From the NCBI GenBank assembly GCA_910578555.1, contig CAJTPS010000025.1:1-52491 (forward strand): 52,491 bases of DNA, read 5' to 3'. Shown here piece by piece: positions 7,743 through 15,986 of the stretch. The translations under genes and the position numbers were made by a program. Each line of letters opens with the position of its first letter. The first letter of the stretch is position 1. The notes under the pieces are model-generated. The model was not told the origin of the DNA. It saw nothing but the letters and a program-made list of their open reading frames with translations, and did no database searches. This DNA comes from an uncultured Lachnospiraceae bacterium (GTDB lineage Bacteria; Bacillota; Clostridia; Lachnospirales; Lachnospiraceae).

Positions 7743-8897
7743 ATGACAACAAACGAAAAAGCTCTTGCATTACACGAAGAATGGCACGGCAAGCTGGAAA
7801 CCGTGTCCAAGATGCCCGTCAAAACAAGAGAGGCGCTGGCTCTCGCCTACACGCCCGGTGTCGCCGAACCATGCAAGGTGATCGCGCAGGATAAAGAAGC
7901 TGCCTACACCTATACATGGAAATCCAACACCGTGGCAGTCGTATCCGACGGCAGCGCCGTGCTTGGTCTCGGCAATATCGGTCCTTACGCCGCTATGCCG
8001 GTTATGGAGGGCAAGGCGGTGCTGTTCAAGGAGTTCGGCGGCGTCAATGCGGTGCCGATCTGTCTGGACACGCAGGATACGGAGGAGATCATCAAGGCGG
8101 TTACTTATCTCGCACCCGGTTTCGGCGGCATTAATCTGGAAGACATCAGTGCGCCCCGCTGTTTTGAGATCGAAGAACGCCTGAAGAAGATTCTGGATAT
8201 CCCTGTTTTCCATGATGACCAGCACGGAACCGCCATTGTCGTACTGGCAGGCATCATTAACGCCCTGAAGGTCGTAGGCAAGCAGAAAGAAAACTGCAAA
8301 GTAGTCGTAAACGGCGCCGGAAGCGCCGGTATTGCGATCACGAAGCTTTTGTTAAATTACGGTTTTATCAATGTGGTTCTGTGTGATAAGGTCGGCATTA
8401 TCAATAAATCCACTGCAGGATTAAATGATATGCAGCAGAAAATGTCAGCGGTGACCAATCCAAACAACGAATCCGGTTCCCTCGCAGACGCTCTGACAGG
8501 CGCCGATATCTTCGTAGGCGTTTCCGCGCCCAATATCGTAACAGCCGATATGGTATCTTCCATGAATCCGGATTCCATTCTTTTCGCAATGGCCAATCCG
8601 GTACCGGAGATCATGCCGGACGTGGCCAAAGCGGCAGGTGCCAGAGTGGTGGGCACGGGACGGTCCGATTTTCCGAATCAGGTAAACAATGTCGTTGCTT
8701 TTCCGGGTATCTTTAAGGGCGCATTGGAAGGACGTGCCGTACAGATCACGGAAGAGATGAAACTGGCCGCTGCCCACGCCATCGCCGGACTGGTTCCCGA
8801 CGAAGCGCTGAATGAGAACAACATCATGCCCGAGGCTTTTGATCCCAAGGTGGCGGATGTGGTCGCCGAGGCAGTCAAGTCACATATCAGACGATAG
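7743..8897 (+). CDS. NAD(P)-dependent malic enzyme
   Basis: A 384-residue short-form bacterial malic enzyme converting malate to pyruvate and CO2 with reduction of NAD or NADP. The start at 7743 (MTTNEKALALHEEWHGK) has GAGGA upstream; an in-frame extension to 7491 passes through the end of the 187-bp element and is rejected. The malic N-terminal domain has TPGVAEPC and the metal-binding block VFHDDQHGTA. The NAD-binding domain has the VNGAGSAGIA Rossmann turn near the middle. No C-terminal phosphotransacetylase-like domain is present. It is followed 4 bp later by the radical SAM gene, so the two are probably co-transcribed. Cofactor preference cannot be read from the sequence. Confidence 0.93.
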   Translation: MTTNEKALALHEEWHGKLETVSKMPVKTREALALAYTPGVAEPCKVIAQDKEAAYTYTWKSNTVAVVSDGSAVLGLGNIGPYAAMPVMEGKAVLFKEFGGVNAVPICLDTQDTEEIIKAVTYLAPGFGGINLEDISAPRCFEIEERLKKILDIPVFHDDQHGTAIVVLAGIINALKVVGKQKENCKVVVNGAGSAGIAITKLLLNYGFINVVLCDKVGIINKSTAGLNDMQQKMSAVTNPNNESGSLADALTGADIFVGVSAPNIVTADMVSSMNPDSILFAMANPVPEIMPDVAKAAGARVVGTGRSDFPNQVNNVVAFPGIFKGALEGRAVQITEEMKLAAAHAIAGLVPDEALNENNIMPEAFDPKVADVVAEAVKSHIRR

Positions 8898-8901
8898 CCC
8901 G

Positions 8902-9876
8902 ATGATACGGGAACAACCTGTGCAAAGAACCGGCCGGACTGTCGAATGGCACGGCAAGCCTTACTACTCTCTGGATGCTTATCTTAAGAACACTTACGGA
9001 GAAAAATTGTATAAGATCGCGATTGACGCAGGATTCACCTGCCCCAACCGCGACGGCACGCTCGGACGGGACGGCTGCCTCTTCTGCAGCGCCGGCGGCA
9101 GCGGAGATTATGCGGTCAAAACCGTAGCGCATTCTTCCGTGCGCGAACAGTTAAACGCCGGCATATCGCTTTTCCACCATAAGAAGACCGGCACCCGGTT
9201 TATTGCGTACTTTCAGGCCTACACGAACACTTACGGTCCAGTGTCTCGCCTGTACGCACTCTATCGGGAGGCACTGGATGAGCCGTCCGTGGCAGGCATC
9301 TCCATTGCCACCCGGCCTGACTGTGTCTCCCGGGATATTGTAACCATGCTGACCCGTCTTCTGGCGGAATATCCGGACAAATTTATCTGGGTGGAACTGG
9401 GACTCCAGACGATCCATGAACAAACCGCCGGCCTGATCCGGCGCGGTTATCCGCTGTCCGTCTATGACACGTGCGTCTCCATGCTGCATAAAGCGCACAT
9501 ACCGGTTATCACCCATGTGATTCTGGGACTGCCGGGCGAATTAAAAGAACACATGTTATCCACCATAGTGCATTTAAACAGACAAGCTGTATGGGGCATC
9601 AAACTGCAGCTGCTTTATGTTCTGCAGGACACCGGTCTGGCAGAACTCTATGCACGGGGCGGCTATCAGCCGCTCACACAGGAGTCCTACACCGGTCTTG
9701 TCATCGACTGTCTGGAGCATCTGCACCCGGATATCGTCGTACACCGGCTGACCGGTGACGGACCGCGCGATCTGCTGCTGGCCCCCCGCTGGAGTCTGGA
9801 TAAGCGCTGCGTCCTCAACACGCTGCACCGCACCATGAAGCTGCAGGGCGCCTGTCAGGGCCGCTTATACCGGTAA
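8902..9876 (+). CDS. TIGR01212 family radical SAM protein (YhcC-like)
   Basis: A 324-residue radical SAM enzyme. The cluster-binding cysteines are C47, C59 and C62 in CPNRDGT...GCLFCS, the extended spacing that defines the TIGR01212 family (E. coli YhcC), rather than the common CxxxCxxC. Later blocks such as WVELGLQTIH and THVILGLPGE are typical. The reaction is unknown in the family; the fold places an iron-sulfur cluster and SAM in a TIM barrel. The start at 8902 is 4 bp after the malic enzyme stop; an earlier in-frame start would overlap that gene. The product ends with a basic tail. Confidence 0.9.
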   Translation: MIREQPVQRTGRTVEWHGKPYYSLDAYLKNTYGEKLYKIAIDAGFTCPNRDGTLGRDGCLFCSAGGSGDYAVKTVAHSSVREQLNAGISLFHHKKTGTRFIAYFQAYTNTYGPVSRLYALYREALDEPSVAGISIATRPDCVSRDIVTMLTRLLAEYPDKFIWVELGLQTIHEQTAGLIRRGYPLSVYDTCVSMLHKAHIPVITHVILGLPGELKEHMLSTIVHLNRQAVWGIKLQLLYVLQDTGLAELYARGGYQPLTQESYTGLVIDCLEHLHPDIVVHRLTGDGPRDLLLAPRWSLDKRCVLNTLHRTMKLQGACQGRLYR

Positions 9877-9884
9877 CCGCCGCT

Positions 9885-9945
9885 CTGACATCGTATCAGT
9901 TCAGCCTTTGGCTTCACTGCCACGCCTGAACTGTTACCTGACATC
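9885..9945. mobile_element. 45-bp miniature element with exact 8-bp target duplications
   Basis: CTGACATC at 9885-9892 is repeated at 9938-9945. Between them, 9893-9937 begins GTATCAGTTCAG and ends CTGAACTGTTAC, an inverted pair with one mismatch. The interior GGCTTCACTGCCACG matches the left part of the element at 14242-14381 (GGCTTCACTGTCACG). It is best read as an internally deleted family member made of one end plus the opposite terminal repeat. As RNA it would form a hairpin in the gap between the radical SAM and DUF4364 genes. Confidence 0.8.
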
Positions 9946-9972
9946 ACATATTTTACAGAAAGGCTGTATCTC

Positions 9973-10488
9973 ATGACCCAGGACCCGCTTACACTCTACA
10001 AATTAATCGTACTCTATATGCTCAACCGTGTCACTTTTCCCCTGACCAAATCGCAGGTCGGGGATTTCATACTGGAGCGGGAGTATACGAACTTTCTGAC
10101 GCTCCAGCAGGTGATCGCCGAACTGATTGAGGCGGATCTGGTGACTGCCAGAGCGAGCCGCAACCGCACCCATCTGGTCATCACCGACGAGGGACGGGAG
10201 ACACTTGCTTTCTTTGAGAACAGGATCAATGCCTCGATCAAAGAAGAAATCGACCGCTTTTTTGATGCAAACAAACTGGAAATGCGCAACGAAGTGTCCG
10301 TCCTGTCCGACTACTATAAATCCGTCTCGGGCGAATATGAGGCGCATCTGCAGGCAAAAGAAAAGGACGTGACCATGGTGGAAATCACACTGTCCGTCCC
10401 TGACGAAGACACCGCTTCCGCGATCTGCGCCAACTGGCAGACCCGGAATCAGGATGTCTATCAATATCTGGTTAAAAAACTGTTCTAA
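9973..10488 (+). CDS. DUF4364 family winged-helix protein
   Basis: A 171-residue protein starting MTQDPLTLYKLIVLYML. Residues 1-85 look like a winged helix-turn-helix (predicted helices LTKSQVGDFIL and LTLQQVIAELIEADLV, then a wing with THLVITDEGRE). The second half has a helical linker (residues 95-125) and a beta-rich end ending in VYQYLVKKLF. DUF4364 is widespread in Clostridia and is presumed to act in transcription; no regulon is known. AGAAAGG precedes the start. Its stop lies 4 bp from the stop of the convergent DUF5722 gene, with no room for a separate terminator. Confidence 0.87.
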   Translation: MTQDPLTLYKLIVLYMLNRVTFPLTKSQVGDFILEREYTNFLTLQQVIAELIEADLVTARASRNRTHLVITDEGRETLAFFENRINASIKEEIDRFFDANKLEMRNEVSVLSDYYKSVSGEYEAHLQAKEKDVTMVEITLSVPDEDTASAICANWQTRNQDVYQYLVKKLF

Positions 10489-10492
10489 GGCG

Positions 10493-12772
10493 CTAATGCT
10501 GTCTGATCACTTCGTTCCAATTGCTGATGCCGATCACACGCAGGGCAAAATCCGTATATTTGGCGGATTCCGCCGTATCCACATACTTGAATGCCGTATA
10601 GATCGACTTGCGTCCGCCGCCCAGCGTGTTAATGCCGAGCGCCAGCCCCTGCGCTACCTCCGAGGACGCATCCGTCTGTCTGGAAAAGAGCATACTGTCG
10701 ATATAGCGGTTGGCCTCAATGACCTTATACGCATAGACAAAGGAAGCCGACTGCAGATCCTGTCCGGCGGACGATGTATAGCCCATCTCACTTAAGATCA
10801 CATGCCGCACTTCACCGGAATCCGTCAAGTACTCTTCTTTCTGCAGATAATCCGTCAATACATGGATATTCTTGATCGTGATTACCGGCGACGTCTCCGA
10901 CTCCAGCACATAAGAGCCCGCCTTGCCGCTGGTACTCCATGCCTTGGCACTGGTCAGCGGATAGTTGTACGGGTGATATGCCACGCCCCAGTCGATATTG
11001 CCGCCCGCACTGATATTTCTGTTAAATTCGTCCAGAATCTCTTTGGAACTGTAGCCGTTACTGGAATAAAGGCTCTTCCCCCACTGCTGATCCAGCGAAA
11101 TATACAGTCTTGCATTGCCGTTCACACTGACTATGGAATTATAGAAGATGCGGAATGCGCGCGCATACTCATCCACGTACTGCTCGGTATCCATATATTC
11201 TATATAATTCCATTCTTTTCTGGCATTGATCTCGTTGCCGATCACCCAGTTCATGACTTTACCATGTCCGCTGCCGGAATAACGGTTCGCCAGAAATGAT
11301 CCAATCGCCGCAATGTACTCCGTCCCGGCCTCATCCGTGGCATTGAACGCATAATAAGGCGCATGTCCGCCGGAACGCGCTTTCGGATGAATCAGCTCCA
11401 TATACCCCGGATGGATATCATTAAGAATGATCGCCGTCGTCGTAATCCCCTTATTCGTCAGCGTGGAAAAGATATAGTCGTACTCCGCTATGATCTGTCC
11501 GTTGAAGGCGTAGCTCCTGCCGTTATAGGTATAGTAGACCGTCGGATAATAGGCATTGCTTGTGTTGCCCAGAATCCTGCTGAGCGGAATATTGTATGCC
11601 GCATGTTTTACACCCAGATCGTCTAACTCCGGCGTCCGTAACTTCTCCGGATCAACCAGCAGCCCCTTCTTCGACATCGTATTGCCGAATGAAGGACTGT
11701 ACTTCGCGATCGCCTCCGGATTTGTAATATAGCCGGGCTGACTGATGGGCATAAAGGCGCCGTCCTTCTTCACTGCTACGACAAATTTGGAACACAGTCT
11801 GGAGTTGGCCTTATTGTAATTCAGATTGACTGAGAAAGTCAAATCCACATCTTTCGGCTGTTCGATAATGTACTCATCGCTTCCGAGCGCCGTATCATAC
11901 GTCTTTTCTTCAAAAAGATAATAGTAACCGTCATCGCTGACTGCAAGTCCCTCCGCGGACATCGTCACATCTACCTTACCGGTCTCCGTGTTGATCAGAC
12001 AGCTTTCTATCGTGATAAAATCAGAAGCATTGGCATCCGTCAGTTCAATCTGCGGCGGTCTGTTATGTACGCCGCCGATCAGAAAGCGGGCGGCATCCGC
12101 AAGGGCCTCAGCCGCATCCTTACCCGCATTCTCTTTCAAATGGTCTTTCCTGTGCTGCGTCAGGCTGTACTCGGCCAGTTCTACCGCCTCCATATGTACC
12201 ATAGCCTCCACGGCGGCGCTCTCCTGCGCCTGTTTCATCAGATAATGGCGAATGCCGAAGAAGCCTCCTGTGCCTGCAGGCAGCAGCAATGCCGTGGCAG
12301 CGCCGGCGATCGCCAGCGCCTTCTTCCTGCGCCTGCACCGGATCTCCTTCGGTTCTTCCGGCTTCTCCTCGATGGTGTACGTCTCTTCCACCGTAATCGT
12401 CCGCTCTACGGCTCCCTCTTCGTTCACCGTAACGGTTTCCTCCATCTTGACAGCTTCCTCCAGAACTCTGCCTTTGCGCCTCTGTTCCCGAATCCGTGCC
12501 TTCTCTTCCTTAAGCTGACGCTTCATACGCTGTTTCTTCGCCCTGGCTTTCTGCTTATTGGCCGCCACCTTTTCCTTATCAATGGTACGTCTTCTGCGCT
12601 TCTTCTTTTTCTTCACAGCACTGTGATCCCTGTTCACAGTTCCGTCGGCATCAGCTTGAGCCGCCGCAGATTTCCCGCTGCCCGCAGTTTCCTGATTCTT
12701 CCGGATCGCGGTGCTTCCGGCATCCACTGCCGTATTCGTATTCTGATCCTGTGTAACATTATCTGGCATCAT
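10493..12772 (-). CDS. Membrane-anchored DUF5722 protein, glycoside-hydrolase-like
   Basis: A 759-residue protein. Residues 1-110 are very rich in Lys and Arg (a KKKKKRRRR run and long RQLKEEKARIREQRRK helices), followed by an acidic stretch. One transmembrane helix (about 151-173) leaves the large C-terminal domain (about 180-759) outside the cell. That domain matches DUF5722: the WVIGNEINARKEWNYI and GVAYHPYNYP segments recall a TIM-barrel glycosidase, with Asn-Glu as a candidate acid/base pair. Substrate unknown. The cytoplasmic basic tail could contact nucleic acid, phospholipid or ribosome; that is inference. The start overlaps the end of rarA by 14 bp, so the two are translationally coupled. 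Confidence 0.75.
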   Translation of the reverse strand: MMPDNVTQDQNTNTAVDAGSTAIRKNQETAGSGKSAAAQADADGTVNRDHSAVKKKKKRRRRTIDKEKVAANKQKARAKKQRMKRQLKEEKARIREQRRKGRVLEEAVKMEETVTVNEEGAVERTITVEETYTIEEKPEEPKEIRCRRRKKALAIAGAATALLLPAGTGGFFGIRHYLMKQAQESAAVEAMVHMEAVELAEYSLTQHRKDHLKENAGKDAAEALADAARFLIGGVHNRPPQIELTDANASDFITIESCLINTETGKVDVTMSAEGLAVSDDGYYYLFEEKTYDTALGSDEYIIEQPKDVDLTFSVNLNYNKANSRLCSKFVVAVKKDGAFMPISQPGYITNPEAIAKYSPSFGNTMSKKGLLVDPEKLRTPELDDLGVKHAAYNIPLSRILGNTSNAYYPTVYYTYNGRSYAFNGQIIAEYDYIFSTLTNKGITTTAIILNDIHPGYMELIHPKARSGGHAPYYAFNATDEAGTEYIAAIGSFLANRYSGSGHGKVMNWVIGNEINARKEWNYIEYMDTEQYVDEYARAFRIFYNSIVSVNGNARLYISLDQQWGKSLYSSNGYSSKEILDEFNRNISAGGNIDWGVAYHPYNYPLTSAKAWSTSGKAGSYVLESETSPVITIKNIHVLTDYLQKEEYLTDSGEVRHVILSEMGYTSSAGQDLQSASFVYAYKVIEANRYIDSMLFSRQTDASSEVAQGLALGINTLGGGRKSIYTAFKYVDTAESAKYTDFALRVIGISNWNEVIRQH

Positions 12773-14096
12773 GGGCCGCCTCTTCCTTTATTCGTTTCAT
12801 ATGCTCTCTGATCCTGGCTTCATAGCCGTTGCCCGTAGGCTGATAGAACTCTTTCCCGTTCAATTCATAAGGCAGGTACTGCTGTTCCACATAATGATTC
12901 GGATAATCATGGGCATATTTGTAACCGGTTCCGTGCCCCAGCTTCGCCGCGCCCTTATAATGCGCATCCTGCAGATGTGCCGGAATCGGCAGATTTCCTG
13001 TCTGCTTTACCGTCTCCATTGCCTGGAAGACCGCCTCACAGCTTGCGTTGCTCTTAGGCGCGCACGCGACATAAGAAGCCGCCTGTGAGAGGATGATCTG
13101 CGCCTCCGGCATACCGACCCGTTCCACCGCCAGAGACGCACTGACCGCTACGTTAAGCGCCATCGGATCCGCATTCCCCACGTCTTCCGACGCACAGATC
13201 ATGATCCGTCTCGCAATAAACGTCACGCTCTCCCCCGCATACAGCATACGGCTCAGGTAATAAACCGCCGCATCGGGATCAGACCCCCGCATACTCTTGA
13301 TAAACGCTGAAACCGTGTCATAATGGTTATCCCCGGTCTTATCATACCGTAACACCCGTTTTTGAATGCATTCCTGTGCCACCGCAAGTGTCACATGGAT
13401 CTTGCCGTCCTCACTGCGGCTCGTCGTCATGACACCGAGTTCTACCGCGTTCAGCGCATGTCTTGCATCGCCGCCCGACAGTTCCGCCAGAAACGCTACG
13501 GCGTCCTCATCGATCACCGCATCGTAAGCGCCCATCCCTTTATCCTTGTCATAAACCGCGCGCGTAATCAGCGCTTTGATATCCTCTACAGATAACGGTT
13601 GTAATTCAAATATGACCGACCGGGAAATCAGCGCCCCGTTCACCTCAAAATACGGATTCTCCGTGGTGGCGCCGATCAGAATGACCGTGCCATCCTCCAC
13701 GAAAGGCAGCAGATAATCCTGCTGTCCCTTATTAAACCGATGGATCTCATCAATAAAGAGAATCGTCTTCCTGCCGTACATTCCCAGCAGGTCCTTCGCT
13801 TTCTCCACTACCGCTTCCATGTCTTTTTTGCCGGCGACTGTGGCATTGATCTGCGTAAATTCGGCGCTGGTCGTATTGGCAATGACCCTGGCGAGCGTCG
13901 TCTTCCCTGTTCCGGGCGGTCCGTAGAATATGATGGAACTGAGCTTGTCCGCCTGAATGGCACGGTAAAGCAGCTTGTCCTTACCGATGATATGCTGCTG
14001 CCCCACCACCTCGTCTAACGTAGATGGACGCAGTCTTGCCGCCAGCGGCGACTCTTTCTCCTGATTTGTACTGCGCATATATTCAAATAAATCCAT
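12759..14096 (-). CDS. rarA: Replication-associated recombination protein A (AAA+ ATPase)
   Basis: A 445-residue RarA/MgsA/WRNIP1 family ATPase acting at stalled replication forks and in recombination. Walker A GPPGTGKTT is at 59-67 and Walker B LFIDEIHRF near 113-121. The sensor segment GATTENPYFEVNGALISRS and the C-terminal tetramerisation domain (AVYYLSRMLYAGESVTFIARR onwards) are present. Length and start MDLFEYMRS are normal. The DUF5722 gene starts within its last codons. Family call is secure. Confidence 0.96.
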   Translation of the reverse strand: MDLFEYMRSTNQEKESPLAARLRPSTLDEVVGQQHIIGKDKLLYRAIQADKLSSIIFYGPPGTGKTTLARVIANTTSAEFTQINATVAGKKDMEAVVEKAKDLLGMYGRKTILFIDEIHRFNKGQQDYLLPFVEDGTVILIGATTENPYFEVNGALISRSVIFELQPLSVEDIKALITRAVYDKDKGMGAYDAVIDEDAVAFLAELSGGDARHALNAVELGVMTTSRSEDGKIHVTLAVAQECIQKRVLRYDKTGDNHYDTVSAFIKSMRGSDPDAAVYYLSRMLYAGESVTFIARRIMICASEDVGNADPMALNVAVSASLAVERVGMPEAQIILSQAASYVACAPKSNASCEAVFQAMETVKQTGNLPIPAHLQDAHYKGAAKLGHGTGYKYAHDYPNHYVEQQYLPYELNGKEFYQPTGNGYEARIREHMKRIKEEAAHDAR

Positions 14097-14241
14097 TTTT
14101 ACCTCATTCCGAAGCCCTGTGTGCCGCTCACTCCTCTGAGAACGATTCAGCCTTCTTCTAAATACTTCCTAAAAAAACTAATCTTTTATATTTTATCATT
14201 ATCCTTATACAAGCGCAAATACAATTATCTTCCATCATAGC

Positions 14242-14381
14242 GTAACAGTTCATCCTCCGGCTTCACTGTCACGTCTGATGCACACAAAATGCTCCAAAGT
14301 CGCATTTTGGCGCTTGCACAACTTGCAAAATCGCATACAGAGCGATTTTACTCGCGGGATAGTGCATGGCTGAACTGTTAC
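14242..14381. mobile_element. 140-bp member of the GTAACAG terminal-repeat element family
   Basis: The left end is GTAACAGTTCA and the right end GCATGGCTGAACTGTTAC, inverted over 11 bases. The interior holds GGCTTCACTGTCACG (shared with the 45-bp copy) and GCATTTTGGCGCTTGCACAA (shared with 1917-2040 and 7591-7650). The eight bases on each side (ATCATAGC and TCCATAAC) do not match, so the flanking duplication is lost or the ends were rearranged. An open frame crossing it (14269-14460, minus) is an artefact of the repeat. It fills part of the 445-bp gap between rarA and the TIR gene; the rest shows only a tandem CCATAACCTA pair near 14384. Confidence 0.75.
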
Positions 14382-14541
14382 TCCATAACCTACCATAACC
14401 TATAGTTTCCGATTTCATCATTGAAAATAAAACCGTCAGATGATAAAATACTATACGCACAACAGTGCAGACAGCAGAAGCGGTTCCTGAGAGTATTCCT
14501 TCGAAAAACTCTGCATGGAACGCTTCGGAATGGAGATAACT

Positions 14542-15891
14542 ATGCAGATATTTATATCACACTCCTCAGCGGATGCCGAAGCCGCTGCCAATATATGCGA
14601 AACGCTGGAACGACACGGCAGCAAATGTTTTATTGCACCGCGGGATATCCGTTCCGGCAGCGAGTATGCTGAAGAGCTGCTTGACGGGATCGACCACTCC
14701 GTCGCTATGATTCTGCTGATGTCGGAAAACGCCAACCACTCGCCCCATGTTCTTCGCGAAGTAGAACGGGCAGTCAGTAAAGGCATACCGATTCTTGTAT
14801 ACAAGCTGGAGGAGGTCACGCTGACCAAATCCATGGAATATTTCCTGATGACCCACCAGTGGATCAATGCGAGAAGCGACGACAGTTTCGTCGATATTCT
14901 TCGATTCGCAGATGACTTGCAGAAGAAAGCCGCCGCTGCAGAGCCGGCCTGTGCCGGTGAACAGTCCTATGCCGATGCACATACAACAACCACCGGGCAT
15001 GTCAAAAACCGGCGCAGAACCATGGCGGTCTGCGGTCTGCTGCTTGCCGTACTGGCCGCTGCCGGAACCTTTATCGCAATACATAACAGTCGCAATTCAT
15101 TAATAAATACCATTGCCGCGGGCGATACGATTCTGTTCGGCAGTTATAACGGCGAACCGATCAGCTGGCGCGTCCTTAAGATCACCGATGATAAGAAACA
15201 CGCCGTTCTGATTTCCGCGGATATTCTCACGATGAAAGCCTACGACGCACCTGAAGGCGGCCGGTTCAACTGGTACAATTCTGTCGATTACTGGTCTCAG
15301 GAGAGTGAAGCCGACACGGATCTGAACTTGCAGATCCTGGTACGCGGCAATAACATCTGGAGTGCTTCCAATATCAGAACATGGCTCAACTCCACCGGCG
15401 AGGTCGTAACCTATACGGACCAGCCACCGCACGCCGCGGCCATGGCAGAGCACAAGAACGGTTACGAGAAGGAAGCCGGATTTCTGCATGATTTCACGGC
15501 TGAGGAACTGGCAGCAATCACGGAAACCGAGAATGTCACGAAGAGTAACTTCCTGTTTGACGCCGCCACAATCACCACGACAGACCTCGTATACCTGTTA
15601 TCCCTGGAGGAACTGCAGTGGTTTGACGAAGCCGGCATCAGCAAATACGCCTGCCCCACGGATGCGGCCGCGGAGCAGGACGAAAGCTGCTGGTGGCTGC
15701 TCGACTACAATACTTTTCATGTGGAAGAAAGCTGCTGGTGGCTCCGGGAACCGGTAGATGGAACCTCTTCCAAGTGTTATCTGGTGAACAACGGCTATAC
15801 CGAAGAACTGCTCCGGCAGGAGAATGCCGGACTGGAAGGCTTCGGCATCCGTCCGGCGATTACCGTGGATCTGCGCAGACTCCCGCAATGA
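14542..15891 (+). CDS. TIR domain - transmembrane - DUF6273 protein
   Basis: A 449-residue protein; the start at 14542 is chosen because GGAG lies six bases upstream and the TIR strand MQIFISHSSAD begins at once. Residues 1-125 form a bacterial TIR_2-type domain with FISHS, the APRDIRSG loop and the SPHVLREVE helix, where Glu73 is the candidate NADase glutamate. A polar linker leads to one transmembrane helix (about 159-180). The outer part (about 190-445) matches DUF6273: GDTILFGSYNGEPISWRVLK, the IRTWLN motif and ENAGLEGFGIRPAI at the end. Two copies of ESCWWL lie 17 residues apart. Topology would put TIR inside and DUF6273 outside. Role unknown; sensing or defence is possible. Confidence 0.85.
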   Translation: MQIFISHSSADAEAAANICETLERHGSKCFIAPRDIRSGSEYAEELLDGIDHSVAMILLMSENANHSPHVLREVERAVSKGIPILVYKLEEVTLTKSMEYFLMTHQWINARSDDSFVDILRFADDLQKKAAAAEPACAGEQSYADAHTTTTGHVKNRRRTMAVCGLLLAVLAAAGTFIAIHNSRNSLINTIAAGDTILFGSYNGEPISWRVLKITDDKKHAVLISADILTMKAYDAPEGGRFNWYNSVDYWSQESEADTDLNLQILVRGNNIWSASNIRTWLNSTGEVVTYTDQPPHAAAMAEHKNGYEKEAGFLHDFTAEELAAITETENVTKSNFLFDAATITTTDLVYLLSLEELQWFDEAGISKYACPTDAAAEQDESCWWLLDYNTFHVEESCWWLREPVDGTSSKCYLVNNGYTEELLRQENAGLEGFGIRPAITVDLRRLPQ

Positions 15892-15919
15892 TGCCCTGCA
15901 AATTTTGCGTTAATACATA

Positions 15920-15953
15920 ATTCCCTTACAACATACATTGTGAGGGAATTTTT
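15920..15953 (+). terminator. Rho-independent terminator after the TIR gene
   Basis: ATTCCCTTACAA pairs with TTGTGAGGGAAT around a six-base loop and is followed by TTTTT, starting about 30 bases after the stop codon. Confidence 0.85.
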
Positions 15954-15986
15954 GTCTGATACCACAAATATGAATGACTCGCTATA

